This document shows positions 25,090 to 33,364 of a stretch of DNA of 64,000 nucleotides, in pieces. Location of the stretch: contig JACKLD010000012.1 in the NCBI GenBank assembly GCA_024236095.1, positions 1-64,000 of the forward strand, written 5' to 3'. Below the pieces are notes generated by a model. That model was not told where the DNA came from. It did not search any database and saw nothing but the letters and a program-made list of their open reading frames with translations. Both the position numbers and the translations under genes were made by a program. This DNA comes from Pseudomonadaceae bacterium. Lineage in GTDB: Bacteria; Pseudomonadota; Alphaproteobacteria; UBA2136; UBA6156. Numbering within the stretch: position 1 is the stretch's first letter; the number at the start of each line of letters is the position of its first letter.

Positions 25090-25551
25090 ATGGCCCGCGT
25101 CACCGTTGAAGATTGCACCCAAATCGTCCCCAACCGTTACGAGCTGGTGCTGCTGGCCGCCCAGCGCGCGCGCGATGTCTCCAGCGGCGCCCCGCTGACC
25201 GTGGACCGCGACAACGACAAGAACACCGTGGTGGCCTTGCGTGAAATTGCCGACCAGACCATCAGCCTGGACGACGTGCGCCATCACATCGTGCACGGCG
25301 TCAACCGCACCACCGATGCCAGCGAGGAAGACGAGGCCCTGTTGGCCATCGCCGGCGAAGCGGTGGACATCGAGGCCGACGCGGCGGTGGCCGGTGTGGC
25401 GATTGAAGAAGTGGAGTTTGAAGACACCGGCGTGGCCGGAGCCGAGGAAGAAACCGGTGAGCTGGACGGCGAGTTTGCCGACGAAAGCGGTGAAGATTTT
25501 GGCGCCATGGCCGACGGCGAGTTGATGGCCGGAGCCGAAGAAACGCTGTAA
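25090..25551 (+). CDS. rpoZ: RNA polymerase omega subunit with long acidic tail
   Basis: 153 residues. The first 85 are a standard omega: VEDCTQIVPNRYELVLLAAQRAR, DRDNDKNTVVALREIA. Omega helps assemble beta-prime into RNA polymerase and contributes to the ppGpp site. Residues about 88-153 are a strongly acidic Glu/Asp/Ala/Gly tail, longer than the usual 80-130-residue protein. smpB ... rpoZ ... spoT/relA order is common in alphaproteobacteria. A terminator follows. Confidence 0.93.
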   Translation: MARVTVEDCTQIVPNRYELVLLAAQRARDVSSGAPLTVDRDNDKNTVVALREIADQTISLDDVRHHIVHGVNRTTDASEEDEALLAIAGEAVDIEADAAVAGVAIEEVEFEDTGVAGAEEETGELDGEFADESGEDFGAMADGELMAGAEETL

Positions 25552-25569
25552 TATCCGTGTGAATTATGC

Positions 25570-25593
25570 AAACGGGGCCGCTGGCCCCGTTTT
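25570..25593 (+). terminator. Terminator after rpoZ
   Basis: AACGGGGCC (25571-25579) pairs with GGCCCCGTT (25583-25591), loop GCT, then TT. The stem is GC-rich and followed by TTTTG. It serves rpoZ and faces the convergent gene at 25600. Confidence 0.78.
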
Positions 25594-25599
25594 GTTTGG

Positions 25600-26085
25600 T
25601 TAGCGCGACGGATTATGTGTGTCGTAGTAGGATTGAAGGCCGAGTTGGTTGGCAGCGACCTCTGAAAGCCGACACAGGCGCTCGGCCGTGAGGGTGGTCT
25701 TGGTAAGATAGTGGTTGCCTCCGTCCATCGCCCACAATTGGATACGAACATTGGCAAGCGTTTGCGTCAGGTCTGCCAGATTGCCGAAATGATCCATTTC
25801 GTTGGGAGCGTAGACGATTTGCCGTAAGGCCGTACCGATACCGGCAAGGGTGGACGCATAGTCCAAGTGCAGAGTCAAAAGCGCATCTTTGACGATAAGC
25901 TCCTTGTCCTGTGGCGTCATGTCCTTCTCGTCAACACCCTCGGTGACAGCTCCGCATTCCCAAAGATATTCAACATCATCGCTCAGGGGAATAACCTCCA
26001 TATCCCGCAGTTCTTCCTTGCGGGCGTCGAACATGTCGGCTAAGCGCAACAGACGGGTTTTTTGATCGGCGATTTTCGTGCTCAT
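25600..26085 (-). CDS. Hypothetical protein
   Basis: I do not recognise this protein. It has 161 residues, soluble, acidic and mostly helical, with a segment SDDVEYLWECGAVTEGVDEKD and a C-terminal helix. There is no signal peptide. It sits on the minus strand between rpoZ and the RelA/SpoT gene and starts about 100 bp from the latter, so the two are divergent. It is slightly less GC-rich than its neighbours. Confidence 0.62.
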   Translation of the reverse strand: MSTKIADQKTRLLRLADMFDARKEELRDMEVIPLSDDVEYLWECGAVTEGVDEKDMTPQDKELIVKDALLTLHLDYASTLAGIGTALRQIVYAPNEMDHFGNLADLTQTLANVRIQLWAMDGGNHYLTKTTLTAERLCRLSEVAANQLGLQSYYDTHNPSR

Positions 26086-26184
26086 GCGCTTAATATGGGC
26101 TCAAACCGCCACAGGGCAAGGGGGTGAGTTGCCAGACAGGCAAAAAAGTGGTGCGGCAGGGGCGGGAAGTGTTAGATTGGCGGC

Positions 26185-28392
26185 ATGATTCGCCAATACG
26201 AGCTGATAGACAAGATTCAGGGCTACAACCCCAAGGCCGATGTGGCCCTCATCAACCGCGCTTATGTGTACTCCATGAAGGCCCACGGCAACCAGCGGCG
26301 GGCCAGCGGGCAGCCGTATCTCATCCATCCGCTGGAAGTGGCCGACATTCTGGCCGATTTGCACATGGACGATGCCACCATTGCGGCGGGGTTGTTGCAC
26401 GATACGCTGGAAGACACCCTCTCCACCGCCGAAGAAATCAGGAAGCTGTTCGGCGACGATGTGGCCGAACTGACCGAGGGCGTCACCAAGCTTTCCAAGG
26501 TGACCTTTGGCGACAAGAGCGTTGAACAGGCCGAGAACTTCCGCAAGCTGCTGCTGGCGATGAGCCAAGACATCCGCGTGCTGATGATCAAGCTGGCCGA
26601 CCGCGTGCACAACATGCGCACCATCGAGCACAAAAAGGCCGAATCGCAGCGCCGCACCGCCAAGGAGACGCTGGATATCTTCGCGCCGCTGGCCGACCGC
26701 ATCGGGCTGCACGTGGTGAAGGCGGAGTTGGAAGACCGCGCCTTCAAAGTATTGCAGCCGGACGACTACGCCATGGTGGAAGAGCGCATGCAGGAATGGC
26801 GGGCGCAGGACAGTCTGGTGGACAAGGTAGTGGCCTTGCTGAAGGACGAGCTGAAGCAGGCCAAGATAGACGGCGAGGTGAGTGGGCGTGAAAAGGCGAT
26901 TTACTCCATTTACCGGAAAATGGTGCGGAAAAGCTTGGCGTTCGACCAGCTGACCGACATCATTGCCTACCGCGTGGTGGTGGCTGGCAAGCGCGAGTGT
27001 TACGAGGTACTGGGGATGCTGCACGACCGCTTCAAGGCGATTCCCGGGCGGTTCAAGGATTACATTTCTGCTCCCAAGCCCAACGGCTACCAAAGCCTGC
27101 ACACGGCAGTGGTGGGGCCGTTCGGCAACCGCATGGAGGTGCAGATACGCACCCGCGAGATGCACGACATCGCCGAAAACGGGGTGGCGGCGCACTGGCT
27201 CTACAAACCCGACCCCGGCATCGACAGCAAAAAGGAAGAGAAAAAAGACCCCAGCCTGAACCCCTACCGCTGGCTGAAGGGCTTGGTGGAACAGTTGCAA
27301 GGGGTGGATGACCCTACCGAGTTTTATGAAAACGCCAAGCTGGAGCTGTTCAACGACAACGTGTTCGCCTTTACCCCCAAGGGCGACCTTATCCAGCTGC
27401 CGCGCGGGGCCACGCCGCTGGACTTCGCCTACGCCGTGCATAGCAATGTGGGCCACAAAACGGTGAGCGCCAAGGTCAACGGCAGCGTGGTGCCGTTGCG
27501 CCGCGTGCTGAACAACGGTGACATGGTGGAAATCATCACTGCCAACAACCAGCAGCCCAACCCCGGTTGGCGCGACATGGTAGTGAGCAGCCGCGCGCGC
27601 GGCGCCATCAACCGCTTTTTACGCCAGCAGGAAGAAGTGGAACAACGGCGCATGGGGCGCGACATTCTGGAAAAGGCCGCCCGCCGCGACGGCTGGGGTT
27701 GGAGTGAAAAGGACATCCAAAAGGTGCTGGCGGCGTTTCCGGCCTCGCAGGAAATCCGCGATGTGGATACCGTGTTTCTGGCGCTGGGGCAGGGGCGGTT
27801 GTTCCCCCGCCAAGTGCACGAGGCGTTGTACCCCGGCGAAGCCCTGCAACCCGCCAAGGAGAAGAAGGACAAGCCCGCCAAAGGGAAGAAGGATGCCGCC
27901 ACCCCGCAAGATGGCGACAAGACCGCCGGCAACATGGGGCTGGACGGCATGGTGGCGGGCATGGCCGTGCACTTCGCCAAATGTTGCAGCCCGTTGCCGC
28001 AGGAGGACATTGTGGGCATCATTTCCACCGGACGCGGCGTGAGCGTGCACATGCGCACCTGTCGCAACCTTGAGCAATTTGCCGACCAGCCCGACCGCTG
28101 GCTGCCGGTGGCGTGGAATGCCGCCGCGTTGGCAGGCGAAATGAAGATTTACGAGTGCCGTATCCGCGTGCATGCACGCAACGTGGATGGGGCGATCTCC
28201 AGCATCACCACTGCCGTGGCGGCCGACGAGGCCAACATTTTGGACATCGCCACCGAGCACCGTACCAGCGACAGCCTGACCCTGCGGCTGGAAATGCAGG
28301 TACGCACCAAGGAGCACCTCAACCGGCTTATCCAGCACCTTTCCGCCAACAAGCACGTGCTGAGCGTTGAGAAGATTTATGGGTGGACGTGA
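26185..28392 (+). CDS. relA: Bifunctional (p)ppGpp synthase/hydrolase (RelA/SpoT homologue)
   Basis: 735 residues, a long RSH. Domains in order: an HD hydrolase (residues about 20-175, with LLHDTLEDT near 70 and KLADRVHNMRT), a synthetase (about 235-345, RFKDYI-APKPNGYQSLHT), TGS (about 385-450) and C-terminal ACT (about 655-735). An intact HD-ED site plus the RFKD form of the synthetase RxKD motif indicates both hydrolase and synthetase activity, as in Rel/SpoT rather than monofunctional E. coli RelA. Alphaproteobacteria usually have this single long RSH. Its stop overlaps the acpS start (TGATG). Confidence 0.95.
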   Translation: MIRQYELIDKIQGYNPKADVALINRAYVYSMKAHGNQRRASGQPYLIHPLEVADILADLHMDDATIAAGLLHDTLEDTLSTAEEIRKLFGDDVAELTEGVTKLSKVTFGDKSVEQAENFRKLLLAMSQDIRVLMIKLADRVHNMRTIEHKKAESQRRTAKETLDIFAPLADRIGLHVVKAELEDRAFKVLQPDDYAMVEERMQEWRAQDSLVDKVVALLKDELKQAKIDGEVSGREKAIYSIYRKMVRKSLAFDQLTDIIAYRVVVAGKRECYEVLGMLHDRFKAIPGRFKDYISAPKPNGYQSLHTAVVGPFGNRMEVQIRTREMHDIAENGVAAHWLYKPDPGIDSKKEEKKDPSLNPYRWLKGLVEQLQGVDDPTEFYENAKLELFNDNVFAFTPKGDLIQLPRGATPLDFAYAVHSNVGHKTVSAKVNGSVVPLRRVLNNGDMVEIITANNQQPNPGWRDMVVSSRARGAINRFLRQQEEVEQRRMGRDILEKAARRDGWGWSEKDIQKVLAAFPASQEIRDVDTVFLALGQGRLFPRQVHEALYPGEALQPAKEKKDKPAKGKKDAATPQDGDKTAGNMGLDGMVAGMAVHFAKCCSPLPQEDIVGIISTGRGVSVHMRTCRNLEQFADQPDRWLPVAWNAAALAGEMKIYECRIRVHARNVDGAISSITTAVAADEANILDIATEHRTSDSLTLRLEMQVRTKEHLNRLIQHLSANKHVLSVEKIYGWT

Positions 28393-28751
28393 TGATGGAG
28401 CGTGTCGAAGGAATTGGGGTTGATGTGTGTTCCATCGGCCGCGTGGAAGATGCCTTGGCCAAGCATGGCCCGCGTTTTGTAACACGGGTATTGCGTCCGG
28501 AGGAAGTGGAAGACGCCATGCCTGCCGCCAAACTGGCGCGGCGCTGGGCGTTGAAAGAGGCGGTGGCCAAGGCGCTGGGCAGTGGGATTGGTGGGGCGGT
28601 GGGGTTTCAGGATATTGCCCTGGGGCATACGGAGGCAGGCGCGCCCACCGTGACCGTGCGTGGCCATGAGGACAAACACTTCATGGCCAGTGTGAGTGAT
28701 GATGCGGGGGTTGCGGTGGCGATGGTTGTGGTCATTACTCCCGAGGCATGA
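28392..28751 (+). CDS. acpS: Holo-ACP synthase
   Basis: 119 residues. It transfers 4'-phosphopantetheine from CoA to the acyl carrier protein (Ser37 of acpP here). Signatures: GIGVDVCSIGRVEDAL at the N-terminus and RWALKEAVAKALG, equivalent to the family (F/W)-x-x-KEA-x-x-KA-x-G Mg-binding helix. ATG 28392 overlaps the upstream TGA. The order RSH-acpS-lepB-rnc-era-recO is conserved in many alphaproteobacteria. Confidence 0.92.
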   Translation: MMERVEGIGVDVCSIGRVEDALAKHGPRFVTRVLRPEEVEDAMPAAKLARRWALKEAVAKALGSGIGGAVGFQDIALGHTEAGAPTVTVRGHEDKHFMASVSDDAGVAVAMVVVITPEA

Positions 28752-28923
28752 AAAAATCTTCCAGCTTGTCGACACGCCGCTGGATGGCAAGGAATTTGCG
28801 GTTGCGGCGCGGCCCATCCCACGGGCAGCTCATGGAGGTCAGTGCATGGAAGGAGGTCTGGATGCTCTGGGCGTTGCCCAAGTTCGAGAGGGCGGTGTCG
28901 TCGGGCAGGTAGGGGGCGCGCAT
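28735..28923 (-). CDS. Possible small antisense-oriented protein
   Basis: I do not recognise this protein. It has 62 residues from ATG 28923, with a charged helical C-terminus (RRNRKFLAIQRRVDKLEDFF) that reads more like protein than noncoding shadow. It fills the otherwise empty 210 bp between acpS and the RnfH-like gene and overlaps the acpS 3' end by 17 bp. The ribosome site is weak. Confidence 0.38.
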   Translation of the reverse strand: MRAPYLPDDTALSNLGNAQSIQTSFHALTSMSCPWDGPRRNRKFLAIQRRVDKLEDFFMPRE

Positions 28924-28961
28924 GCTTTGCAGATGGGGCGGTTTTGGTGTAAAGCAAGGCC

Positions 28962-29291
28962 ATGCCCACCCCAACCCAAGCCTCCCGCAAGACCGTGACC
29001 GTGCGTTATGTGGCGCGGGGGCGGAATTTCAGCAAGGTCTTGCATGTGCCCGCTTACCAGACGCTGGGCTGGGTGGTGAATGCCAGTGGCGTGTTGGCGT
29101 TGTACCCCGAGCTTGCGGCCTTGCAGGCGGCGGGCGGGGTGAAGGCTGGTGTGGGGGGCAAGGTTTTGGCCGCCGACAGTGTGCCGGAGGATGGCGCGGT
29201 GGTGGATGTGTATGTGCCGATTGATGCGGCGGCCCTGCCACGGGTGCGGGCATTGCGCGCGGCGGGCCGCTTGCCAGCAGGCGATGAATAG
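28962..29291 (+). CDS. RnfH-like (UPF0125) beta-grasp protein
   Basis: 109 residues. The pattern TVRYVARGRNFSKVLHVPA ... VVNASGVLALYPEL ... VGGKVLAADSVPEDGAVVDVYVPID follows the RnfH/UPF0125 ubiquitin-like fold: an initial strand, a helix ending in LxLxPEL, then GK-x-L-x-DS-x-x-x-DG-x-VDVYxPL. Function of the family is unclear; in enterobacteria rnfH neighbours ratA. Here it lies between acpS and lepB with neither ratA nor rnf genes nearby. Assignment is by eye. Confidence 0.6.
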   Translation: MPTPTQASRKTVTVRYVARGRNFSKVLHVPAYQTLGWVVNASGVLALYPELAALQAAGGVKAGVGGKVLAADSVPEDGAVVDVYVPIDAAALPRVRALRAAGRLPAGDE

Positions 29292-29354
29292 CCGACACTT
29301 GCGGCCAATTGCAACGCTTGGCGTATGTTGGCGCGGGTAACAGAAAGGATGATG

Positions 29355-30107
29355 ATGGGAAACAAAACGTTGGCCATGCGCCTGTGGGAAATGCTGAAAA
29401 CCTTGGTGATTGCCGCCTTTTTGGCGTTCTTTTGCATCCGCGGGTTTGTGTTCGAGCCATTCAAGATACCCTCGGGCAGCATGATGCCGACATTGCTGGT
29501 GGGTGATTTTCTGTTCGTTTCCAAGTTTGCCTACGGCAACCGCTTGCCGCTGACCGACTATTTCTTCTGGCAGCGCGAGCCGGAGCGCGGCGATATCGTG
29601 GTGTTCAAGATGAAGGGCACCAATTTGCCCGGCAGCTTCTTTGGCTTGGGTGATACGCTGTTCATCAAACGGCTGGTGGGGCTGCCCGGCGACCGCGTGA
29701 TGTACAAGGATAAAGTGCTTTACATCAACGGCGAAGCGCAGGCGCAGACCGAGGTGGGCACCTTCCGTGGACGCAACAGCATGGGCACGCCCATCGAGGC
29801 CACCGTGTTGGATGAGCAGTTGGGCGACGTGCGCCACAATATCATGGTGGATGCCGGCACGCAGGGCATTGACGTCGCCGAGCAAACCGTGCCCCCCGGC
29901 ATGTACGTGATGATGGGCGACAACCGCGACAACAGCCGCGATGCCCGCTTTTGGGATTATCCGGACTGGGGCTACGTGCCCCGCGCCGACCTGATGGGGC
30001 GGGCCGAGTTCATCTGGTGGAGTTGGGACGCCAACTGGATGCCGCGTTTGGAACGGCTGTTTACCAGCCTGCGTGCCCACCATGAAGGCCCTGCCCATGC
30101 CGGATAA
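29355..30107 (+). CDS. lepB: Signal peptidase I
   Basis: 250 residues. It removes Sec and Tat signal peptides on the outer face of the inner membrane. One N-terminal transmembrane helix (about 12-30) precedes the catalytic Ser42 in IPSGSMMPT; Lys105 in FIKRLVGLPGD is the general base. GDNRDNSRDARFW is the conserved box E. Three ATGs occur in a row (29349, 29352, 29355); the last is best spaced from AGAAAGG. It heads an overlapping chain with rnc-era-recO-msrA. Confidence 0.95.
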   Translation: MGNKTLAMRLWEMLKTLVIAAFLAFFCIRGFVFEPFKIPSGSMMPTLLVGDFLFVSKFAYGNRLPLTDYFFWQREPERGDIVVFKMKGTNLPGSFFGLGDTLFIKRLVGLPGDRVMYKDKVLYINGEAQAQTEVGTFRGRNSMGTPIEATVLDEQLGDVRHNIMVDAGTQGIDVAEQTVPPGMYVMMGDNRDNSRDARFWDYPDWGYVPRADLMGRAEFIWWSWDANWMPRLERLFTSLRAHHEGPAHAG

Positions 30108-30756
30108 GGCTGCCGTGCAGTGGTGTGAACAGGTGCTGGGCCACCGCTTTGCCGACAGCGCCTTGTTGGCGCAAGCCCTGACCCACGGCAGCACCGGCCA
30201 CAAGCCGACCTACGAGCGGCTGGAGTTTCTGGGCGACCGCGTGCTGGGTTTGGTGGTGGCCGAGATGTTGTACAAGGCTTTCCCCGATGCCAATGAGGGC
30301 GAGATGGGGCGCCGTCATGCCGCCCTGGTGCAGGGCAGCCTGTTGGCCGAGATGGCAGAAACATGGGGATTGGCCGCACACTTGCGCATGGGCGGCGATA
30401 CCGCGCCCACGACGGGCATTTTGGCCGATGTGGTGGAGGCGGTGCTGGGGGCGGTGTATCTGGACGGCGGGTTGGATGCGGCGGCAAGGGTGATTGGGTG
30501 TTTCTGGCATGACAAACTGCCTGTGCTGGACGGCTACGATGCCAAGACCCGTCTGCAAGAGTTGTTACAGGCGCAAAAGTTGCCGACGCCACAGTATGAA
30601 GTTGTCGAGAGTCTGGGCCCCGACCACGCCCGCGAGTTTACCGTGGAAGCCCGTTGCACGTTGGGGGCCGCGCGGGGCCGTGGCCCCAGCAAGCAGGCTG
30701 CCAGCATGGCGGCGGCGGCAGAGCTGCTGAAGGTGGTGGAGGTAGGGCATGGCTGA
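30097..30756 (+). CDS. rnc: Ribonuclease III
   Basis: 219 residues. It cleaves double-stranded RNA in rRNA precursors. The signature ERLEFLGDRVLGLVVAEML and the second Mg site ADVVEAVLGAVYLDGG are intact, and a C-terminal double-stranded-RNA-binding domain follows (about 150-219, ending SKQAASMAAAAELLK). ATG 30097 is preferred because GAAGG lies 8 nt before it; ATG 30082 is an alternative. It overlaps lepB upstream and era downstream. Confidence 0.95.
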   Translation: MPDKAAVQWCEQVLGHRFADSALLAQALTHGSTGHKPTYERLEFLGDRVLGLVVAEMLYKAFPDANEGEMGRRHAALVQGSLLAEMAETWGLAAHLRMGGDTAPTTGILADVVEAVLGAVYLDGGLDAAARVIGCFWHDKLPVLDGYDAKTRLQELLQAQKLPTPQYEVVESLGPDHAREFTVEARCTLGAARGRGPSKQAASMAAAAELLKVVEVGHG

Positions 30757-31672
30757 GGTATCGCGCTGCGGCCTGGTGGCCTTGGTGGGCGCGCCCAATG
30801 TGGGCAAAAGCACATTGATGAACGCGCTGGTGGGGCACAAGGTGGGCATCGTTTCCCCCAAGGCCAACACCACCCGTGTGGTGGTGCGCGGCGTGCGACA
30901 GGAAGGTACGGCGCAGCTGGTATTTGTGGATACGCCGGGGCTGAATACAAGTACAAAAGCCTTCGACCGCCAACTGGTGCAGCAGGCACGCGGCAGTTTG
31001 GCCGACGCCGATGTGGTGGCGCTGGTGATCGATGCCACGCGCGGCTTTGACGCCCAAGCCAAGGCACTGGCGGAAAGCTTTGCGGCGAAGCCCGACATGC
31101 AGGTGTATGTGCTGGTCATCAACAAAATGGACAAGCTGACCCCGCGCAGCAAGGTGCTGGAACTGATGACCGCCGCGCAAGCGTATGGCTGTTTTACCGA
31201 GGTGTTTGCGGTATCGGCAACCAAGGGCGGCGGGGTGGACGACATTGCCCCTGCACTGGCCAAGTTGCTGCCGGAAGGCCCATGGCTGTTTGCGCCAGAC
31301 CAAGCCACCGACATGCCGCTGCCGCTGCGGCTGGCTGAAGTGACCCGCGAAAAGGTGATGCTGAATTTGCATGAGGAGGTGCCGTATGCCGTCGGCGTGG
31401 TGACCACCCTGCTGGCCGATGACGAGGCGCCCGTGCTGGTGCAGCAAACCCTGCTGCTGGCGCGCGATGCCCACAAGCCCTTGGTGCTGGGCAAGGGGGG
31501 CGGCATGCTGAAGCGTATCGGCAGTGCCGCGCGGGAAGAGATGCAAACCCTGCTTGGCAAAGGTGTGCGGCTGGAGTTGCAGGTGGAGGTGAAGCCCCGC
31601 TGGCTGGAGCAACAAAACCTGCTGGCCGAGATGGGCGTGTTGAACATGGATACCGGCGATGGCGACGCGTGA
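30749..31672 (+). CDS. era: GTPase Era
   Basis: 307 residues. It assists 16S rRNA 3'-end maturation and 30S assembly. G-motifs: GAPNVGKS (G1), DTPG (G3) and NKMD (G4). The C-terminal KH domain has LVLGKGGGMLKRIGSAAR. It overlaps rnc by 8 bp and recO by 14 bp, consistent with coupled translation. Confidence 0.96.
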   Translation: MAEVSRCGLVALVGAPNVGKSTLMNALVGHKVGIVSPKANTTRVVVRGVRQEGTAQLVFVDTPGLNTSTKAFDRQLVQQARGSLADADVVALVIDATRGFDAQAKALAESFAAKPDMQVYVLVINKMDKLTPRSKVLELMTAAQAYGCFTEVFAVSATKGGGVDDIAPALAKLLPEGPWLFAPDQATDMPLPLRLAEVTREKVMLNLHEEVPYAVGVVTTLLADDEAPVLVQQTLLLARDAHKPLVLGKGGGMLKRIGSAAREEMQTLLGKGVRLELQVEVKPRWLEQQNLLAEMGVLNMDTGDGDA

Positions 31673-32429
31673 TGGCGAGGCGCTGTTGCTGGGGGTGCGT
31701 CCGTTGGGCGAGCAGGGGGTGATGGCGACGTTGTTCTCCCGCGAGTATGGCACCGTACGCGGCCTGCTGCGCAGCGGCAAAGGCATGCTGGCTGGCGATA
31801 CGGTGCGCTTCAGCCATGCGCGGCGGCTGGAAAACCAATTGGGTAAACTGCGGTGCGAGGTGGCGGTCAGCCGCGCGGCGTTGTTGATGAACGACACGAC
31901 GGCGGCCTATGTGGCGGCCTATCTGGCCGAGCTGACCCGTGCCCTGCTGCCGGAAGATCACCCGTATGAAGCCGTCTATGAAGCCTTTTTCGCGGTTTGG
32001 CAGGGGCATCTGCCATGGTGGCGGCGGCTGGCTGAGCTGGAACGCAGCGTGCTGGCGGCGGTGGGCTACGGCCTGAGTTTGGCCGACGATGCCGTGCCCT
32101 GCGCGGCGGGGGCCGAGTTGTGCTACGTTTCACCCAACAGCGGGCGGGCGGTCAGCCGTGCCACGGGCGCGCCGTATGTGGCGAAACTGCTGGAGCTTCC
32201 GGCGATATGGGGCGGGGTGCCTTGCAGTGAGGCCGAGGATGCCCTCCGTGCCTTGCGGCTTACCGGCAGCTTTCTGGGGAAATCTTTACACGGAAAAGAG
32301 TTGACCGCGCGCACGCGGCTGGTGGAGCATCTGCTAGGCGGCTTGCAATCACAAGGAGAGAACGATGCGCAAGGGAGTATGGATGATGGCGGTTTTGGCA
32401 AGCGTTTCGGCGGGGGCAGCGCAGGCTGA
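31659..32429 (+). CDS. recO: DNA repair protein RecO with C-terminal extension into msrA
   Basis: 256 residues. RecO loads RecA onto SSB-coated DNA with RecR. An N-terminal OB fold (EALLLGVRPLGEQGVMATLFSREYGTVRGLLR) and a helical C-terminal domain are recognisable. The conserved domain appears to finish near LVEHLLGGL; the last 26 residues (Gly/Asp/Ser-rich) are read from DNA that also holds the msrA ribosome site and signal-peptide codons. The overlap with msrA is 65 bp. Confidence 0.88.
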   Translation: MATRDGEALLLGVRPLGEQGVMATLFSREYGTVRGLLRSGKGMLAGDTVRFSHARRLENQLGKLRCEVAVSRAALLMNDTTAAYVAAYLAELTRALLPEDHPYEAVYEAFFAVWQGHLPWWRRLAELERSVLAAVGYGLSLADDAVPCAAGAELCYVSPNSGRAVSRATGAPYVAKLLELPAIWGGVPCSEAEDALRALRLTGSFLGKSLHGKELTARTRLVEHLLGGLQSQGENDAQGSMDDGGFGKRFGGGSAG

Positions 32430-32949
32430 CACGGCGCTTTTGGCGGGTGGGTGTTTTTGGTGCCTTGAGCATGACTTGAAAAAGGTGGAGGGGGTGACGG
32501 AGGTCGTTTCCGGTTACAGTGGTGGCACGATTGAGAATCCGACCTACCAAAACTACCATGACGACATCCCCGGCCAAGAGCCCCATGTGGAGGTGGTGCA
32601 GGTGACGTATGACCCTGCCGTCATCGGTTATGCCAAACTGCTGGATACCTACCTGCGCAAAATAGACCCCACCGATGGTGGCGGACAGTTTTGCGACAGG
32701 GGCGCGGCGTACCGTCCGGTGATTTACGTGGCCGGCGAGGGCGAGCGTGCGGTTGCCGAAGAACGTTTGGCTGCTGCCGCCAAACTGTTGGCGCAACCGT
32801 TGCAGGTGGACGTGCTGCCGGCCCGCACCTTTTGGCCGGCGGAAGAGTATCATCAGGAGTATGCCGACAAAAACCCCACCCGTTACACTTACTACCGCTG
32901 GCGCTGTGGGCGCGATGCAAAGGTGAAAGAGGTTTGGCAGGGGCGTTAG
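32365..32949 (+). CDS. msrA: Periplasmic peptide methionine sulfoxide reductase A
   Basis: 194 residues. A signal peptide (about 1-21, AAQA/D) precedes the catalytic GGCFWC (Cys30 nucleophile, Cys33) and GYSGG. MsrA reduces methionine-S-sulfoxide in oxidised proteins; the signal peptide indicates periplasmic action, unlike the cytoplasmic E. coli enzyme. AAGGAGAG lies just before the ATG at 32365, supporting this start despite the overlap with recO. Its TAG interleaves with the stop of the convergent lipoprotein gene. No MsrB is adjacent. Confidence 0.93.
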   Translation: MRKGVWMMAVLASVSAGAAQADTALLAGGCFWCLEHDLKKVEGVTEVVSGYSGGTIENPTYQNYHDDIPGQEPHVEVVQVTYDPAVIGYAKLLDTYLRKIDPTDGGGQFCDRGAAYRPVIYVAGEGERAVAEERLAAAAKLLAQPLQVDVLPARTFWPAEEYHQEYADKNPTRYTYYRWRCGRDAKVKEVWQGR

Positions 32950-33281
32950 CGGTCGCCGAGGCGTTGTTCCTTGCCACAGACAAGGCACCAGTTCGGACGG
33001 TCGTTGTTGAGGGCTGCGGCAGGGGGCTCTTCACCGCTGAGCTGGCGGCCGACCTTTTGCCATGCCTTGTCGATGGCCTCGAAAGAAAAACCGAAACCGA
33101 TGCCGATGCTGGATTCTTGGGGCGCTGCGGCAGGGGTGATGCCACTGCTGGACGCGGCAGGAGCAAGTCCCAGCATGCCGCCCTCGGGGAAACCGGTTTT
33201 GCCGATATGTGTCGCGCAACCGCCAAGCCCCGCAGCGGGCAGGCCGATGAGGGCAATACAAAGGGACTTGGCGCGGTTCAT
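32946..33281 (-). CDS. Small putative lipoprotein
   Basis: 111 residues from ATG 33281. A lipoprotein signal with lipobox GLGGC (Cys22) is followed by Ala/Ser/Pro-rich linker, an amphipathic helix (FSFEAIDKAWQKVGRQLSG) and a C-terminal CLVCGK dithiol. I do not recognise the family. It faces kdsA divergently (83 bp apart) and converges on msrA through a shared TTAG. Confidence 0.6.
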   Translation of the reverse strand: MNRAKSLCIALIGLPAAGLGGCATHIGKTGFPEGGMLGLAPAASSSGITPAAAPQESSIGIGFGFSFEAIDKAWQKVGRQLSGEEPPAAALNNDRPNWCLVCGKEQRLGDR

Positions 33282-33364
33282 GACGATGATATGGGCAGGG
33301 GCTAGGCCGCTTTCAAGGGGCATGCTAGGGTGGGGGCCGTTCCAATCGAAGAAAGGCTTGTCCC

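Noticed and set aside
28752..28961. Searched for a small RNA or tRNA between acpS and the RnfH-like gene
   Set aside because: No cloverleaf or terminator. The only signal is the small minus-strand frame reported with low confidence.
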